Assembly (NCBI GenBank): GCA_030407315.1
Contig: JALQPE010002106.1
Location: forward strand, 61,730-125,729
Direction: 5' to 3'
Length of the DNA stretch: 64,000 nucleotides
Origin: Asparagopsis taxiformis
Taxonomy: Eukaryota; Rhodophyta; Florideophyceae; Bonnemaisoniales; Bonnemaisoniaceae
Positions 1 through 8,104 of this stretch are shown here, one piece after another (positions within the stretch are counted from its first letter, which is position 1; each line of letters begins with the position of its first letter). A model generated the notes under the pieces. It saw only the letters and a program-made list of their open reading frames with translations, searched no databases and had not been told where the DNA came from. Both the position numbers and the translations under genes were made by a program.

Positions 1-476
1 TAATCGTTCCGCCACGTTCAGTCTTCATCGGTCACGGCCATGTACAACATGCCGGGGCAGGGCATGTCCACAGAGTTGTGTCACACACGACAACGAGGTA
101 TCACACGTATTTCAGGAATGCGTCGTATCCGATTCCCGACAATGTTTCGTTTGGTTTCATCAGGCGGTTGGGATTCGAAGAAGAAGTAATCGCCAATGCT
201 CCGCGCCGGTCTGCCAGGCAAAGTCAACCGGCACCTGTCAATGTTCGCCACAAGACAGTTGTTCCCATCCCGGTCAAGAAAGATCGTAGGCCGAAGACAG
301 GGCAGCTCGGAATCATGCGGATGAAGACGACAGAAGCTCCCAAGAAGAGAACCCTCACGCCGGGTCAACAATTCATCTTGAGCTATTCAACTCCACAGTT
401 GCCGATAACGCCTATTCTGCCGGGAGATCCTGAATATAGTGAGGACGAAGAGGAAGAACAGTTTTCCGACGGCTAG
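1..476 (+). CDS. Hypothetical protein, C-terminal part (runs off left edge)
   Basis: The reading frame is open from base 3 to a stop at 474-476, so the gene starts outside the window; the GTG at 78 is only an internal codon. The product is basic (RRSARQSQP, KKDRRPK, KKRTLTPGQ) and ends in a very acidic tail with DEEEEQF. I recognise no domain and see no signal peptide or membrane segment in the visible part. A basic body with an acidic tail fits a nucleic-acid or chromatin-associated protein, or the end of a mobile-element polyprotein, but this is inference. Dispersed repeats begin about 270 bp downstream. Confidence 0.45.
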   Translation, partial: IVPPRSVFIGHGHVQHAGAGHVHRVVSHTTTRYHTYFRNASYPIPDNVSFGFIRRLGFEEEVIANAPRRSARQSQPAPVNVRHKTVVPIPVKKDRRPKTGQLGIMRMKTTEAPKKRTLTPGQQFILSYSTPQLPITPILPGDPEYSEDEEEEQFSDG

Positions 477-748
477 ATAGCTTAACAACTACTACTTTGG
501 TAAACAATTATCGAGAATATAATCATCTCCTTTATCACTTTCAATCTATGAACCTACTATAATGTACTTCCGTTCCATGCTTTCAAACTAGATTGTCCAT
601 TCCCTCGTGGGTTGGAGCATGATTTCCAGGACGATTCCCTCACATCTCTAGACTCGATGGTCTATGGTAGAAATAGCAGAACAATTGGGTTTGTACGTGC
701 TTCATCGCCTACTTGCTTCCGGTAATGTGTGGACGTGCACGATACACG

Positions 749-951
749 ATCAACCTGAAATGGACGTCCGGTGGATGTCCAGCTCAGATGCATTGCTGGC
801 CAGCCCAGAAATTCTACAATTTCGGGCACAAAAAATTATTGCAAAAAACATCGATTTCAGCGGGTCGATTGTGCCGTATGGCACACCCCCATCTCAAAAA
901 CATGTTCACATGTGCATGTTTTTGAGAATAGCCCAAATTTTAATTCAAATG
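749..951 (+). repeat. Dispersed repeat, copy 1, with terminal hairpin
   Basis: About 200 bp that recurs in inverted orientation at 62283-62479 and, truncated, at 1199-1285. It opens with a GGACGTCC-type motif followed by GGATGTCC. Near its end it has a 12-bp inverted stem, CTCAAAAACATG against CATGTTTTTGAG (893-926). It contains no credible gene and looks like a short non-autonomous transposon. Confidence 0.7.
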
Positions 952-997
952 AATGTGTCTAATTTGGCCACAACGGCCCCAGGAACCGACCGCCGGC

Positions 998-1104
998 CCC
1001 GATCGGGGGCTATCACTGGCGTCTGTAAGCATCAACTGTAAGCCGGAGCCGGCTGACGCCCCGATCGGGGCTATCACTGGCTTCTATCAGCACCAACTGT
1101 AAGC
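998..1104. repeat. Tandem duplication of a ~59-bp unit
   Basis: Two imperfect copies, each starting at the palindrome CCCCGATCGGGG and running through CTATCACTGGC to CAACTGTAAGCC. There are only two copies, so this is a local duplication rather than an array. Confidence 0.6.
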
Positions 1105-1198
1105 CAAAATGGCGTCTCACGAAGGGTCGATTTCAGGCTCAACACGTCAGGGAAAGGTCTTGGTCCTCGTTTCATCATGGTCCCGCCCCACTCTCTCA

Positions 1199-1285
1199 CG
1201 ACCAACCTGAAATGGACGTCCGGTGGATGTCCAGCTCGATTGCACTGCTGGCCAGCCCAGAAATTCTAAAATTTCCGAAAAATCA
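1199..1285 (+). repeat. Dispersed repeat, truncated copy
   Basis: The first ~85 bp of the repeat at 749-951 reappear here in the same orientation. Similarity stops after the stretch reading GAAATTCTAAAATTT, so the hairpin end is missing. Confidence 0.6.
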
Positions 1286-2589
1286 ATTTGGTGGCCCAGC
1301 ATCTCCTGTGCCGAAAATTCCCGCACTCACTTCTGATATACGTCTAGACGTGTTTCGCACTTATACGCATCAGGGAAGGCGTCACGGAAGGTTGAGACTA
1401 CGCTACTTGTGTACCGCGTCGTCTGAAATAGCGAGTAGTGTTTGTTGTATAGTTGTGGAGTATGCGTCTAGTGGTTTGTAAAGCTTGCAGAACGGGATAG
1501 GGATGTGGGTGGCCCTATTTTATGAATACATGAGTACCAATATTCAAGGGTGACAAAGCGGAAAGTCATAGGCTCATACATGTTTGAGATTGCATAATGG
1601 AGAAAATATTTACATCGAAATTTACATGGAGCTGATGGAGGTTTTAAGGATGAGATATGAGAGGAAGAAAATTCTTCTGTGGTATGAGGATGTGTTCTGT
1701 GGAGGGATGCAATCTTGGGATGGTACAGGGGGAGGTGGAAATGTACGGAGTGCGGGTTTAGAATGGAGTGTGATTCGGAGAGGAGTGCCGACAAGCATAT
1801 TATGGGGATTGGGAAGACGCTGCGGGGTGTTGGGGTAGTGAGGGCGGAGGAGGTGTTTAGGTGGGACCGTAGGAGGGTGCGGTTCAAGGCGCCGAGAGGA
1901 GGGGGTTTTAGGAAAGTGAGGAGAAAGAGGGGGAGGGGGTGGCGTCTGTTCTGGCTGTGGTGAGTGGGGATGTGATGGAGAAGAATGGGGTTATTGTATT
2001 TGGGGAGGGAGGGGAGTGGGAGGAAGGGTGCGAAGTGGGGGGTTGATATGTGTTTCAGAGCGGGGAGGTTTCTGGGGAGACGGCGGGGGAGCGGGAGCGT
2101 GGGCCGGTGGTGGTGGTGTATACGGTATCGAAGATGCGGATGGCGTGGGGGCATGGAGCAGCTGAGGGAGGGAGGGGTGGAGCAGGTCGGGTACGGGATG
2201 GGGAGTGAGAGGTTTTGGAAGAGTAAGCTGCAGGGGAAGTTTGTGGAGAGGGCGAAGGAGAGGGGTTGAAGGTAGAGGAGAGAGGGTATTGAAGAACAAT
2301 ACGTTTCAAAGGTGATGGGGGAGAGCATGGTCGAGGAGATAGGGGGTGTTTTTCCCTATTCTGAGGTAGTATGAGGACTGGTTATACGAAATCTTACGGT
2401 AGAGCAGAAAAGTAGGTATGGAATGGAGGTGTGCACCGTGGAAGCGGGGATAGGTAGCTGAAAATGCGTGCTAGAGTGGTATTGGGGGTGTTTGAGGTAC
2501 AGTACGGGGGAGGTGAGCACCAACTGGAAGGGGGTGTGAACGAGAGGATGAAAAAATTAAAGACGAAATTGGAGTCGACCGACAAGGAA
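1286..2589. other. Purine-rich stretch, possibly decayed coding DNA
   Basis: The + strand is strongly G-rich from about 1700 to 2300. Short + strand reading pieces look protein-like, for example a fragment with KCTECGF and a later histidine near 1740-1830, and a piece with NGVIVFGEGG near 1990. They lie in different frames with stops between them. I see no intact gene. The long open frame on the minus strand here is Pro/Leu/Ser-rich and is probably only the complement of the G-rich strand. Confidence 0.3.
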
Positions 2590-2599
2590 AAATAGAGTG

Positions 2600-2907
2600 G
2601 TCGCCGTGATGGATGCGGACATCCAAGTCGAGCACGGCGGCAGAAATTTCTGGGGTCGAAATTTTTGAATTTCTGAACCGGCGCCCGTCCTAGGTGGACA
2701 TAGACATGGCGGAAGTCCATCCCGAGGGGGACATCCGTGGTACTAGAAACAATGAATGTCGCCCTAGTAATACTAGACGTACTAGACCGCATGGACGTCC
2801 GGTTCTAGGCGGACATCCAAAAATACTGGAGAACATGGACGTCCGCCTAGTAATACTAGGTGTACTAGAGGTTGTGGACGTCCGCGTCCATTTCCGAGAA
2901 CACAGAC
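2600..2907. repeat. GGACGTCC-family repeat block
   Basis: Repeated GGACGTCC or GGACATCC palindromes alternate with segments of the CTAGTAATACTAG type. The right end, reading GACGTCCGCGTCCA and then running to CACAGACG at 2907, matches in inverted form the block starting at 40398, so both belong to one family. It abuts the integrase remnant at 2909. Confidence 0.6.
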
Positions 2908-2908
2908 G

Positions 2909-3170
2909 ATGCATCTACGCAATACCCAAGCTCGAGCCCATCTACCTGAACGAAGGTTCAAGGTAGGCGACAAGGTCATGGTGGCGAAGGGGAAGGCTTT
3001 TGGAACGACAAGTTGTCGCTGTTCGAAACCAAGTGGTACGGACCGTTTAAGGTCATCCACTCTAGCCACCCTCGGTACCTACTCGCTTCCGACCAAGCAA
3101 AGGTATCGCGCCGCCCCATTCATTCTCGACGTCTATTGCTCTTCCGTAGGCGTCCACTACATCTACTGCA
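2909..3170 (+). pseudogene. Ty3/gypsy integrase C-terminal remnant
   Basis: The first part reads RRFKVGDKVMVAKG, the typical start of the SH3-like C-terminal domain of Ty3/gypsy integrases. After about base 2997 the match continues in another frame (KWYGPFKVIH, then YLLAS), so one frameshift splits the domain. The catalytic core, reverse transcriptase and gag are absent. It is a fragment of an old element, next to a GGACGTCC repeat block on the left and converging on the H3-tail gene on the right. The family call rests on motif recognition only. Confidence 0.65.
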
Positions 3171-3338
3171 TTAAGTTTCCAATAGGGAAACCCTTCTTTC
3201 ACACTCCTTTTTATGCATAATCCCTTTTAATCATTCAACCCTTGTTCTACGCATGCATTACAATTCTAGATATGTCTATCCATTACTATCTACTCTATTC
3301 AATACGATCCATTTCCTTCTCTATCAATTCGTGCTGTT

Positions 3339-4799
3339 CTAGGACGGCCCAGCACCATCGACTTTCGCTTTGCGGACCTTCTCACGCTTCCTCATGCATT
3401 GGCGCTTCGCGCGCATCTCCTCTGGATTAGAACCCCCCCGTCGGACGCGTCGAAGGTCATCGAATGCTGAGAAATCCGATGACTTGCTTGTACTACAACA
3501 CAAGAAGAATGCCCGAGACTCAAGACTCATCACGAAGGCTTCAGAGGAGTCGTATATCAGACCAGGCTTGGTACGCGAGTCGATACAGATGGCGTGCTTT
3601 AGCCCATCTCGACTCCAAACCTGCACCACGTACACGTCCGGTTCCCTTGAAAGTTTCCCCCGCAACCACTCCCACTGCCTAGAGCGGGAATCTGGGGCCC
3701 CTAGATCGAAACGGGGAATCGCCACCCGGGGCAGAGTCACCGTCGAGGGAGCACGATCAGCGATGGCCTTCGAGACCGAACCAAAGTCCACGACGCTTGT
3801 ACAATAGCCACGAATAAGGCGTTCTTCTTCGACCCGGGCCAGGTTCCGACGGAAGAACCTATCGGCGGTTTCGAAATCGCATACGAGAGCGATACCATTG
3901 GCGGCCGCGGCAGGCAGGCAGTTATTGGTGAAGTCCTGCACTGGTACCACCAGGCGGTTCCGCGGGGTCCCCACGAAGAACTCAGGGGCTTCGGGGGAGG
4001 GCACCCGAGCCATGGCGACATTGAGTCGTTTCTTCTTGCCGAGATTCTTATAACACCAAGCGTTGATGCTGGCAATTAAACTCACCCGCGAGGGTTGACC
4101 ACTCCCTCGGGTCACAGGAGAGGGATTATCCTGCTCCTGGAGTGCCGCGTCGCGCTCCGCCGGTTCGGAGACCTGACGGAAAACCATGGTATACAGATCG
4201 ATTCGATGGCCGGTTCGTTCCCCTTCGGCGGAAGCGTAGAAGCAGCCTTCCAGTTCGCCGTTTTCACCGCCCTTCGACAACCAGATCTTCTCGATGATCC
4301 AATCGGTGTCTTCGGGGCATTCGGCGTACTTTTCAGTGTCACCGTGGGATTCAGTGAGACCGAGACGGCAAGCCATCTCCGCCGTAAGGATGGAGATGGC
4401 AGGATCGGAGGCGAATTCGACTATCTGAGGCCCGAAGAGGAACTCCAGTTCCCTGGCCGTCACTTGGCACGGATCGCGACGATTTCGGCCAAAGTCGACG
4501 ACGAAACGACCACGTTGGTCGGAGAAGCGGCGGATGTTCTGGACGTCTTCACGTCCGAACCAACGGAAGAGGTTCTGACGAATTCCCCGATGGGATTTGT
4601 CGTCGAAGTTAACCTCGTTGGCCCGCACGGGGACGGCTTCCCCAGGGCGATAGCGTACCTCCTGGCCGCCCTCGCGACGGTAGGTGCCAGAAGCAACGGG
4701 AGGGTCTCGTCTGGGGATCCGCGCCGCTCGAGCAGCTAGCTCCCGCCGTGGGGCAGTCCCCCCAGTCGACTTCGTTGCGGTCTGTTTCGTCTTGGCCAT
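3339..4799 (-). CDS. Histone H3 tail-mimic protein with C-terminal cysteine protease-like domain
   Basis: An intact 486-codon gene starting at ATG 4799. Residues 2-27 copy the histone H3 tail: AKTKQTATKSTGG, then APRRELAARAAR, identical to H3 at 19 of 26 positions counted by eye. RYRPG at 49-53 may correspond to the H3 RYRPG motif. The middle (70-250) is not recognised. The C-terminal half has the order expected of a papain-like cysteine protease: Gln288, Cys294 in NNCLPAAAAN, His402 in HAICIDS and Asp417 in IYDSSE. The last ~40 residues are very basic, possibly a nuclear signal. It converges on a broken Ty3 integrase tail, which suggests mobile DNA. Seen: the H3-like sequence and the intact frame. 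Inferred: protease activity and nuclear action. Confidence 0.75.
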   Translation of the reverse strand: MAKTKQTATKSTGGTAPRRELAARAARIPRRDPPVASGTYRREGGQEVRYRPGEAVPVRANEVNFDDKSHRGIRQNLFRWFGREDVQNIRRFSDQRGRFVVDFGRNRRDPCQVTARELEFLFGPQIVEFASDPAISILTAEMACRLGLTESHGDTEKYAECPEDTDWIIEKIWLSKGGENGELEGCFYASAEGERTGHRIDLYTMVFRQVSEPAERDAALQEQDNPSPVTRGSGQPSRVSLIASINAWCYKNLGKKKRLNVAMARVPSPEAPEFFVGTPRNRLVVPVQDFTNNCLPAAAANGIALVCDFETADRFFRRNLARVEEERLIRGYCTSVVDFGSVSKAIADRAPSTVTLPRVAIPRFDLGAPDSRSRQWEWLRGKLSREPDVYVVQVWSRDGLKHAICIDSRTKPGLIYDSSEAFVMSLESRAFFLCCSTSKSSDFSAFDDLRRVRRGGSNPEEMRAKRQCMRKREKVRKAKVDGAGPS

Positions 4800-4933
4800 C
4801 TCAATGGATCACCCGCCAGGTACCGAAAGGCCCACGTAAGCGAGATCTCAACAAATCGACGGCCGCGACTACGCAGGGTGCTCGGAGAGACGACCGAAGG
4901 GAAGGCGAGAGATGGGATGACTGCAAACGGACG

Positions 4934-5001
4934 TTTACTGTAAGGTATCGAGCTACAGTAAGCTACGCTATACTGTAAATTGTTTACAGTAATTACAGTG
5001 A
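4934..5001. promoter_or_regulatory. Clustered TACTGTAA-type motifs upstream of the H3-tail gene
   Basis: Five related 8-10 bp motifs (TTACTGTAAG, CTACAGTAAG, ATACTGTAAA, TTTACAGTAA, TTACAGTGA) occur in 68 bp, in both orientations, 135-200 bp upstream of the ATG at 4799. A short regularly placed motif at this position could be a binding site cluster. No experimental support is visible and it could also be a decayed foldback. Confidence 0.35.
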
Positions 5002-5286
5002 CGATGAGGCCAGTGTTGGAAGAAGGCTTGGAGTCCAGACCCACTCGGAGGAACTGCCGGCTTTTATACCGAGCGCAGTTTCAAACCTGCGAAATTAGAC
5101 CTCCTCGGCGCCTCGGTCTGGTCGGGGGGTCATGTGGAAATGACTTTTACAAGAAAAATTCTACAGGTAATTTGTACCAGAATTTTAATTAAGGGTTGGA
5201 TGGACGCCTGGAAAGTTCCGGACGTCCAACCGCTGGGAGTTAAATGCAGCTCTGAGCGGTGATAGAATAACCTAGAGGTAAGCTAG
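5002..5286. other. Spacer between the H3-tail gene and the PiggyBac element
   Basis: No gene seen. At 5200-5240 there is an imperfect inverted repeat with GGTTGGATGGACG against CGGACGTCCAACC, another member of the GGACGTCC theme of this window. Confidence 0.4.
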
Positions 5287-5322
5287 TGTCTATCGGACAA
5301 GTGGCCTCATATGAGGCCACTT
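5287..5322. repeat. Left terminal inverted repeat and 24-bp palindrome
   Basis: TGTCTATCGGACA at 5287-5299 pairs with 8088-8100. A perfect 24-bp palindrome centred on CATATG follows at 5299-5322; such subterminal palindromes can be transposase binding sites. Confidence 0.75.
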
Positions 5323-5399
5323 TTTACCACTGTAGTTTAAATTGAAAAAATAAACGAATAGCTCCAATTTTACCACTAGAAGACTCGCCGGCGAGATTA

Positions 5400-7589
5400 A
5401 TGATATGGCAGGGCAGAGTGAATGCTGAAATTTTAATCCTTCCATCAGCAAACTACGTCAACTCCATCTCGATCCTGAAATCACAAAAAATGGTGAAACC
5501 AGTTGATTGTCGCCAAGTTGTCGGAAACAGGGTTCTCGCCCCTGCCAGACAACTGACATATATCTCCAAATGTCGCAGGATGTATGGCGCCGGATGGAAG
5601 ACAAAGATGATATCCGGAACTGTCATTCGAGTCATTAAGGAGAGAGGAAACAAGCGAATGATGACATCTATCGAGGCTGAGTGGGAGCTGGCCGATGGTA
5701 ACAAGGTGACATCCCTGCGTCTCTGCAGTGTGAAGGCACCTGCAGGTGGTGAAGAAGACCGTGTGACCGAAGGAGGAGATCAAGCTCAAGACACCGGGAG
5801 TGACGGGAATGAGGCCGAAAAATCAGATGCAGTCACGCCGCAAGAGCGGGACTTGAGTACGAGTGTTAATACTCAGCCATGTGACACTGGGTCAACCGAT
5901 GAACCGGTTGTCATATGCAATGACGTGGAATGGATTGTATCTGATGTATCTATGCAAATGAATGGTTGGCGCCCCAATCGGTCGTGGAGGGTGATTGGGC
6001 CATTGGATGAGATAATATCTGAGGGGCACGGTCCATCAGATATGACACCATATGACTATTTCCAGTGGATGTTTCCGATGGGATTTTTAAGTACTATCGT
6101 GTCATACTCCAATTACGAGCTGGAAAAGCGGAATCTCAAATCGACCTCGCTGGGAGAGATTTTGAAATATTTTGGAGTCATTGTACTCATGTCACGATTT
6201 GAGTTCAGTGGTAGGCGCTCTCTCTGGAGTAGTCAATCCGGGACTAAATACATCCCCAGACCAATGCTCGGGCACATCATGTCACGCAAACGGTTTGAAG
6301 AGCTGAGGCAATACGTGACATACTCCAAGGTTCGTGACGAAACTGACCGGTGGGGTGTCATATCTGAGTTTATCACCGCCATCAATGACCACAGAAGCTC
6401 TCAGGTATTCCCTTCAGATTCTATATGTGTGGATGAGATTATGTCAAGGTGGTATGGTCTGGGAGGTGACTGGATCGATATCGGACTCCCACATTACGTC
6501 GCGATGGACCGTAAGCCTGAGAATGGATGTGAGCTGAAAACTGCATCATGTGGCAATAGTGGCATCATTCTCAGGATGGATGTTGTGATGTCAGCTGAGG
6601 AGACACGTGGAAAAGCATTCGAGTCCGAAACGACGCATGGTGCTGCCGTCACATTAAGGCTCGTCGAACCATGGTTTTATACTCATCGCCTCGTGTGTGC
6701 CGATTCATACTTTTCCTCTGTTGAAACGGCAGAAATACTCTTCAAGCATGGGCTACGTTTCACTGGTGTCGTCAAGAATGCTACAAAGGGATACCCGCTC
6801 CAGCATTTGTCCCACTTGGAAGTCACTGGAAAGGGTGAACACGTGTCTATGGTTGCTAAAGATAGAGATGGTCCGGATCTGATGGCAGTGATGTGGATCG
6901 ACCGTGACAGAAGGTACTTTATTAGTACAGCCGGTACTACTCAGCCTGGGACGCCAATATTCCGAGAGCGTTATCGAAGCAGGAATGGCAGGACATGGAA
7001 GGAGTAAATTGACATTCAGATCCCGCAAGTATGTGAAACATATTATGCGACGTGTTCGCAGGTGGACCGTCACAACCGATGTCGCCAAGATGACCTTATG
7101 CTGGAGAAGAAATTTGAGGTCAAAGAATGGTCGGCACGTGTCAACACGTCACTGTTGGCCATATGCGTCGTGGATGCCTGGAAGCTGTACTGTGGAGCCA
7201 TGCATAACAGGGGCAGGATGACACCTCATCAGTTCTATACCCAATTGGCTGAAGGACTGATTGACAACTCCATGGATGCAATTGGATTACGTCAGCGACA
7301 ATCAGATGCACCTGATGTGGAAGAGATGGAGAGCGGTAGTGGCATTGGAACCCATTTGACGCCGACTACTCGCACTCGCAGGACTTCCAATGGTAGGGAT
7401 AGCAATGCTATCTATCAAGGTCGTTGCGATATTTGCAAGGGAACGAAGAAGTCGAAGTTCTTATGCTCCACTTGCAAACGACTATACCGAAAGGATGTCT
7501 TTATCTGTCACCATCAGACAGGTCGTGATTGCTTTAGAAAGCATGTCGAGATGTGTCACGATCTTTCCTACGAAGGTCCTTTTTACTAA
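5400..7589 (+). pseudogene. PiggyBac transposase interrupted by one in-frame TAA
   Basis: A DDD-type transposase that cuts and pastes the surrounding element. With ATG 5400 as codon 1 (an alternative ATG is at 5490) the conserved blocks are PYDYFQWMFP near 217, the first catalytic Asp345 in CVDEIMSRW, Asp435 in CADSYFSS, and the third, Asp556, in QVDRHNR. A cysteine/histidine-rich zinc-binding domain (CDICKG, CSTCKR, then ICHH) lies at the C-terminus. One TAA (7005-7007) falls between the second and third Asp. The frame before and after it is the same and conserved sequence resumes at once, so there is no frameshift. It is either a young pseudogene or needs readthrough. Inverted ends at 5287 and 8100 frame it. 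Confidence 0.85.
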
Positions 7590-7856
7590 GTATGCTCTCT
7601 CTATGGGTTGTTTAAACGCCCTTTAGTCACGCATTGATATCCAAAATAGAAAAATAAGATACTCCTTTAGCTCCCTCCGATTCTGACTGGCGTTCTCGAC
7701 TTGCTCAGTAAACTTCTGCTTATGGCGGAATTCCCCTTTATGAAATGTCACCTTATACTGTCTCATGTTCAAGTGGGCGCGTAAGCATCCTAAAGCAGAA
7801 GTTGCAACTAAGAATCGGCGAGTTCTCCGAAGAGAATTTTCGAGCTGCCCAAGCAA

Positions 7857-7920
7857 CTCGGCGAGGAGTCGAACCTCCGCCCTCTGGCTTTCCCGAGAGG
7901 TGCCAACCACTCCGCCATGT
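7857..7920 (-). other. tRNA-like sequence (tRNA-Ser-like) inside the PiggyBac element
   Basis: On the minus strand TGGCGGAGTGG matches the A box and GGTTCGACTCC exactly matches the B box of an RNA polymerase III promoter, with tRNA-like spacing. Between them CCTCT and AGAGG could form an anticodon stem, but the loop would be 10 nt, and I cannot pair an acceptor stem. This is probably a tRNA pseudogene or the head of a tRNA-derived SINE rather than a working tRNA. Confidence 0.4.
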
Positions 7921-8043
7921 GAGGACATGTGTCCGAAAGGCAAGCAATGCTTTATACAATGCAATGCTTGCGTTAGAAGTTTTATAAAGGCGATATAAAG
8001 AGGGAATGCTAAATTCTAATAATTTCTAGTAGATTTTTTTTCT

Positions 8044-8100
8044 GCCTCATATGAGGCCAGGGTTGACCTCATATGAGGAAATTTTAATGTCCGATAGACA
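8044..8100. repeat. Right terminal inverted repeat with two subterminal palindromes
   Basis: TGTCCGATAGACA (8088-8100) is the inverse of the left end. Two CCTCATATGAGG palindromes lie just inside, at 8045-8056 and 8067-8078, whereas the left end has one. Confidence 0.75.
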
Positions 8101-8104
8101 CTAG

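Larger units (their letters stand above)
5287..8100 (+). mobile_element. PiggyBac-type DNA transposon with terminal inverted repeats
   Basis: The ends are inverted copies of TGTCTATCGGACA (5287-5299 and 8088-8100), and CTAG lies directly outside both (5283-5286 and 8101-8104), consistent with a 4-bp target duplication. Subterminal CCTCATATGAGG palindromes occur at both ends. The element is 2.8 kb, holds one transposase gene of the PiggyBac family with a single in-frame stop, and carries a tRNA-like sequence near the right end. PiggyBac elements normally use TTAA, so the CTAG flank is notable; if the ends were drawn 4 bp further out the flank would read TAAG and ACTT. Confidence 0.8.

Noticed and set aside
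749..951. Helitron 3' end (hairpin repeat)
   Set aside because: The hairpin is not followed by CTRR within the expected ~10 bp and no TC start is evident.
1468..2328. 286-codon open frame on the minus strand
   Set aside because: Composition is Pro/Leu/Ser/His-rich and mirrors the G-rich + strand; no domain, signal or conserved pattern.
3370..4739. Long + strand open frames opposite the H3-tail gene
   Set aside because: They are antisense shadows of a GC-rich coding sequence; the minus-strand frame has the recognisable protein features.
5283..5286. TTAA as PiggyBac target site
   Set aside because: No TTAA lies at either end of the inverted repeats; the only TTAA-like sequence near the right end is internal.
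7857..7920. Functional tRNA-Ser
   Set aside because: No acceptor stem can be paired and the anticodon loop would have 10 nt.
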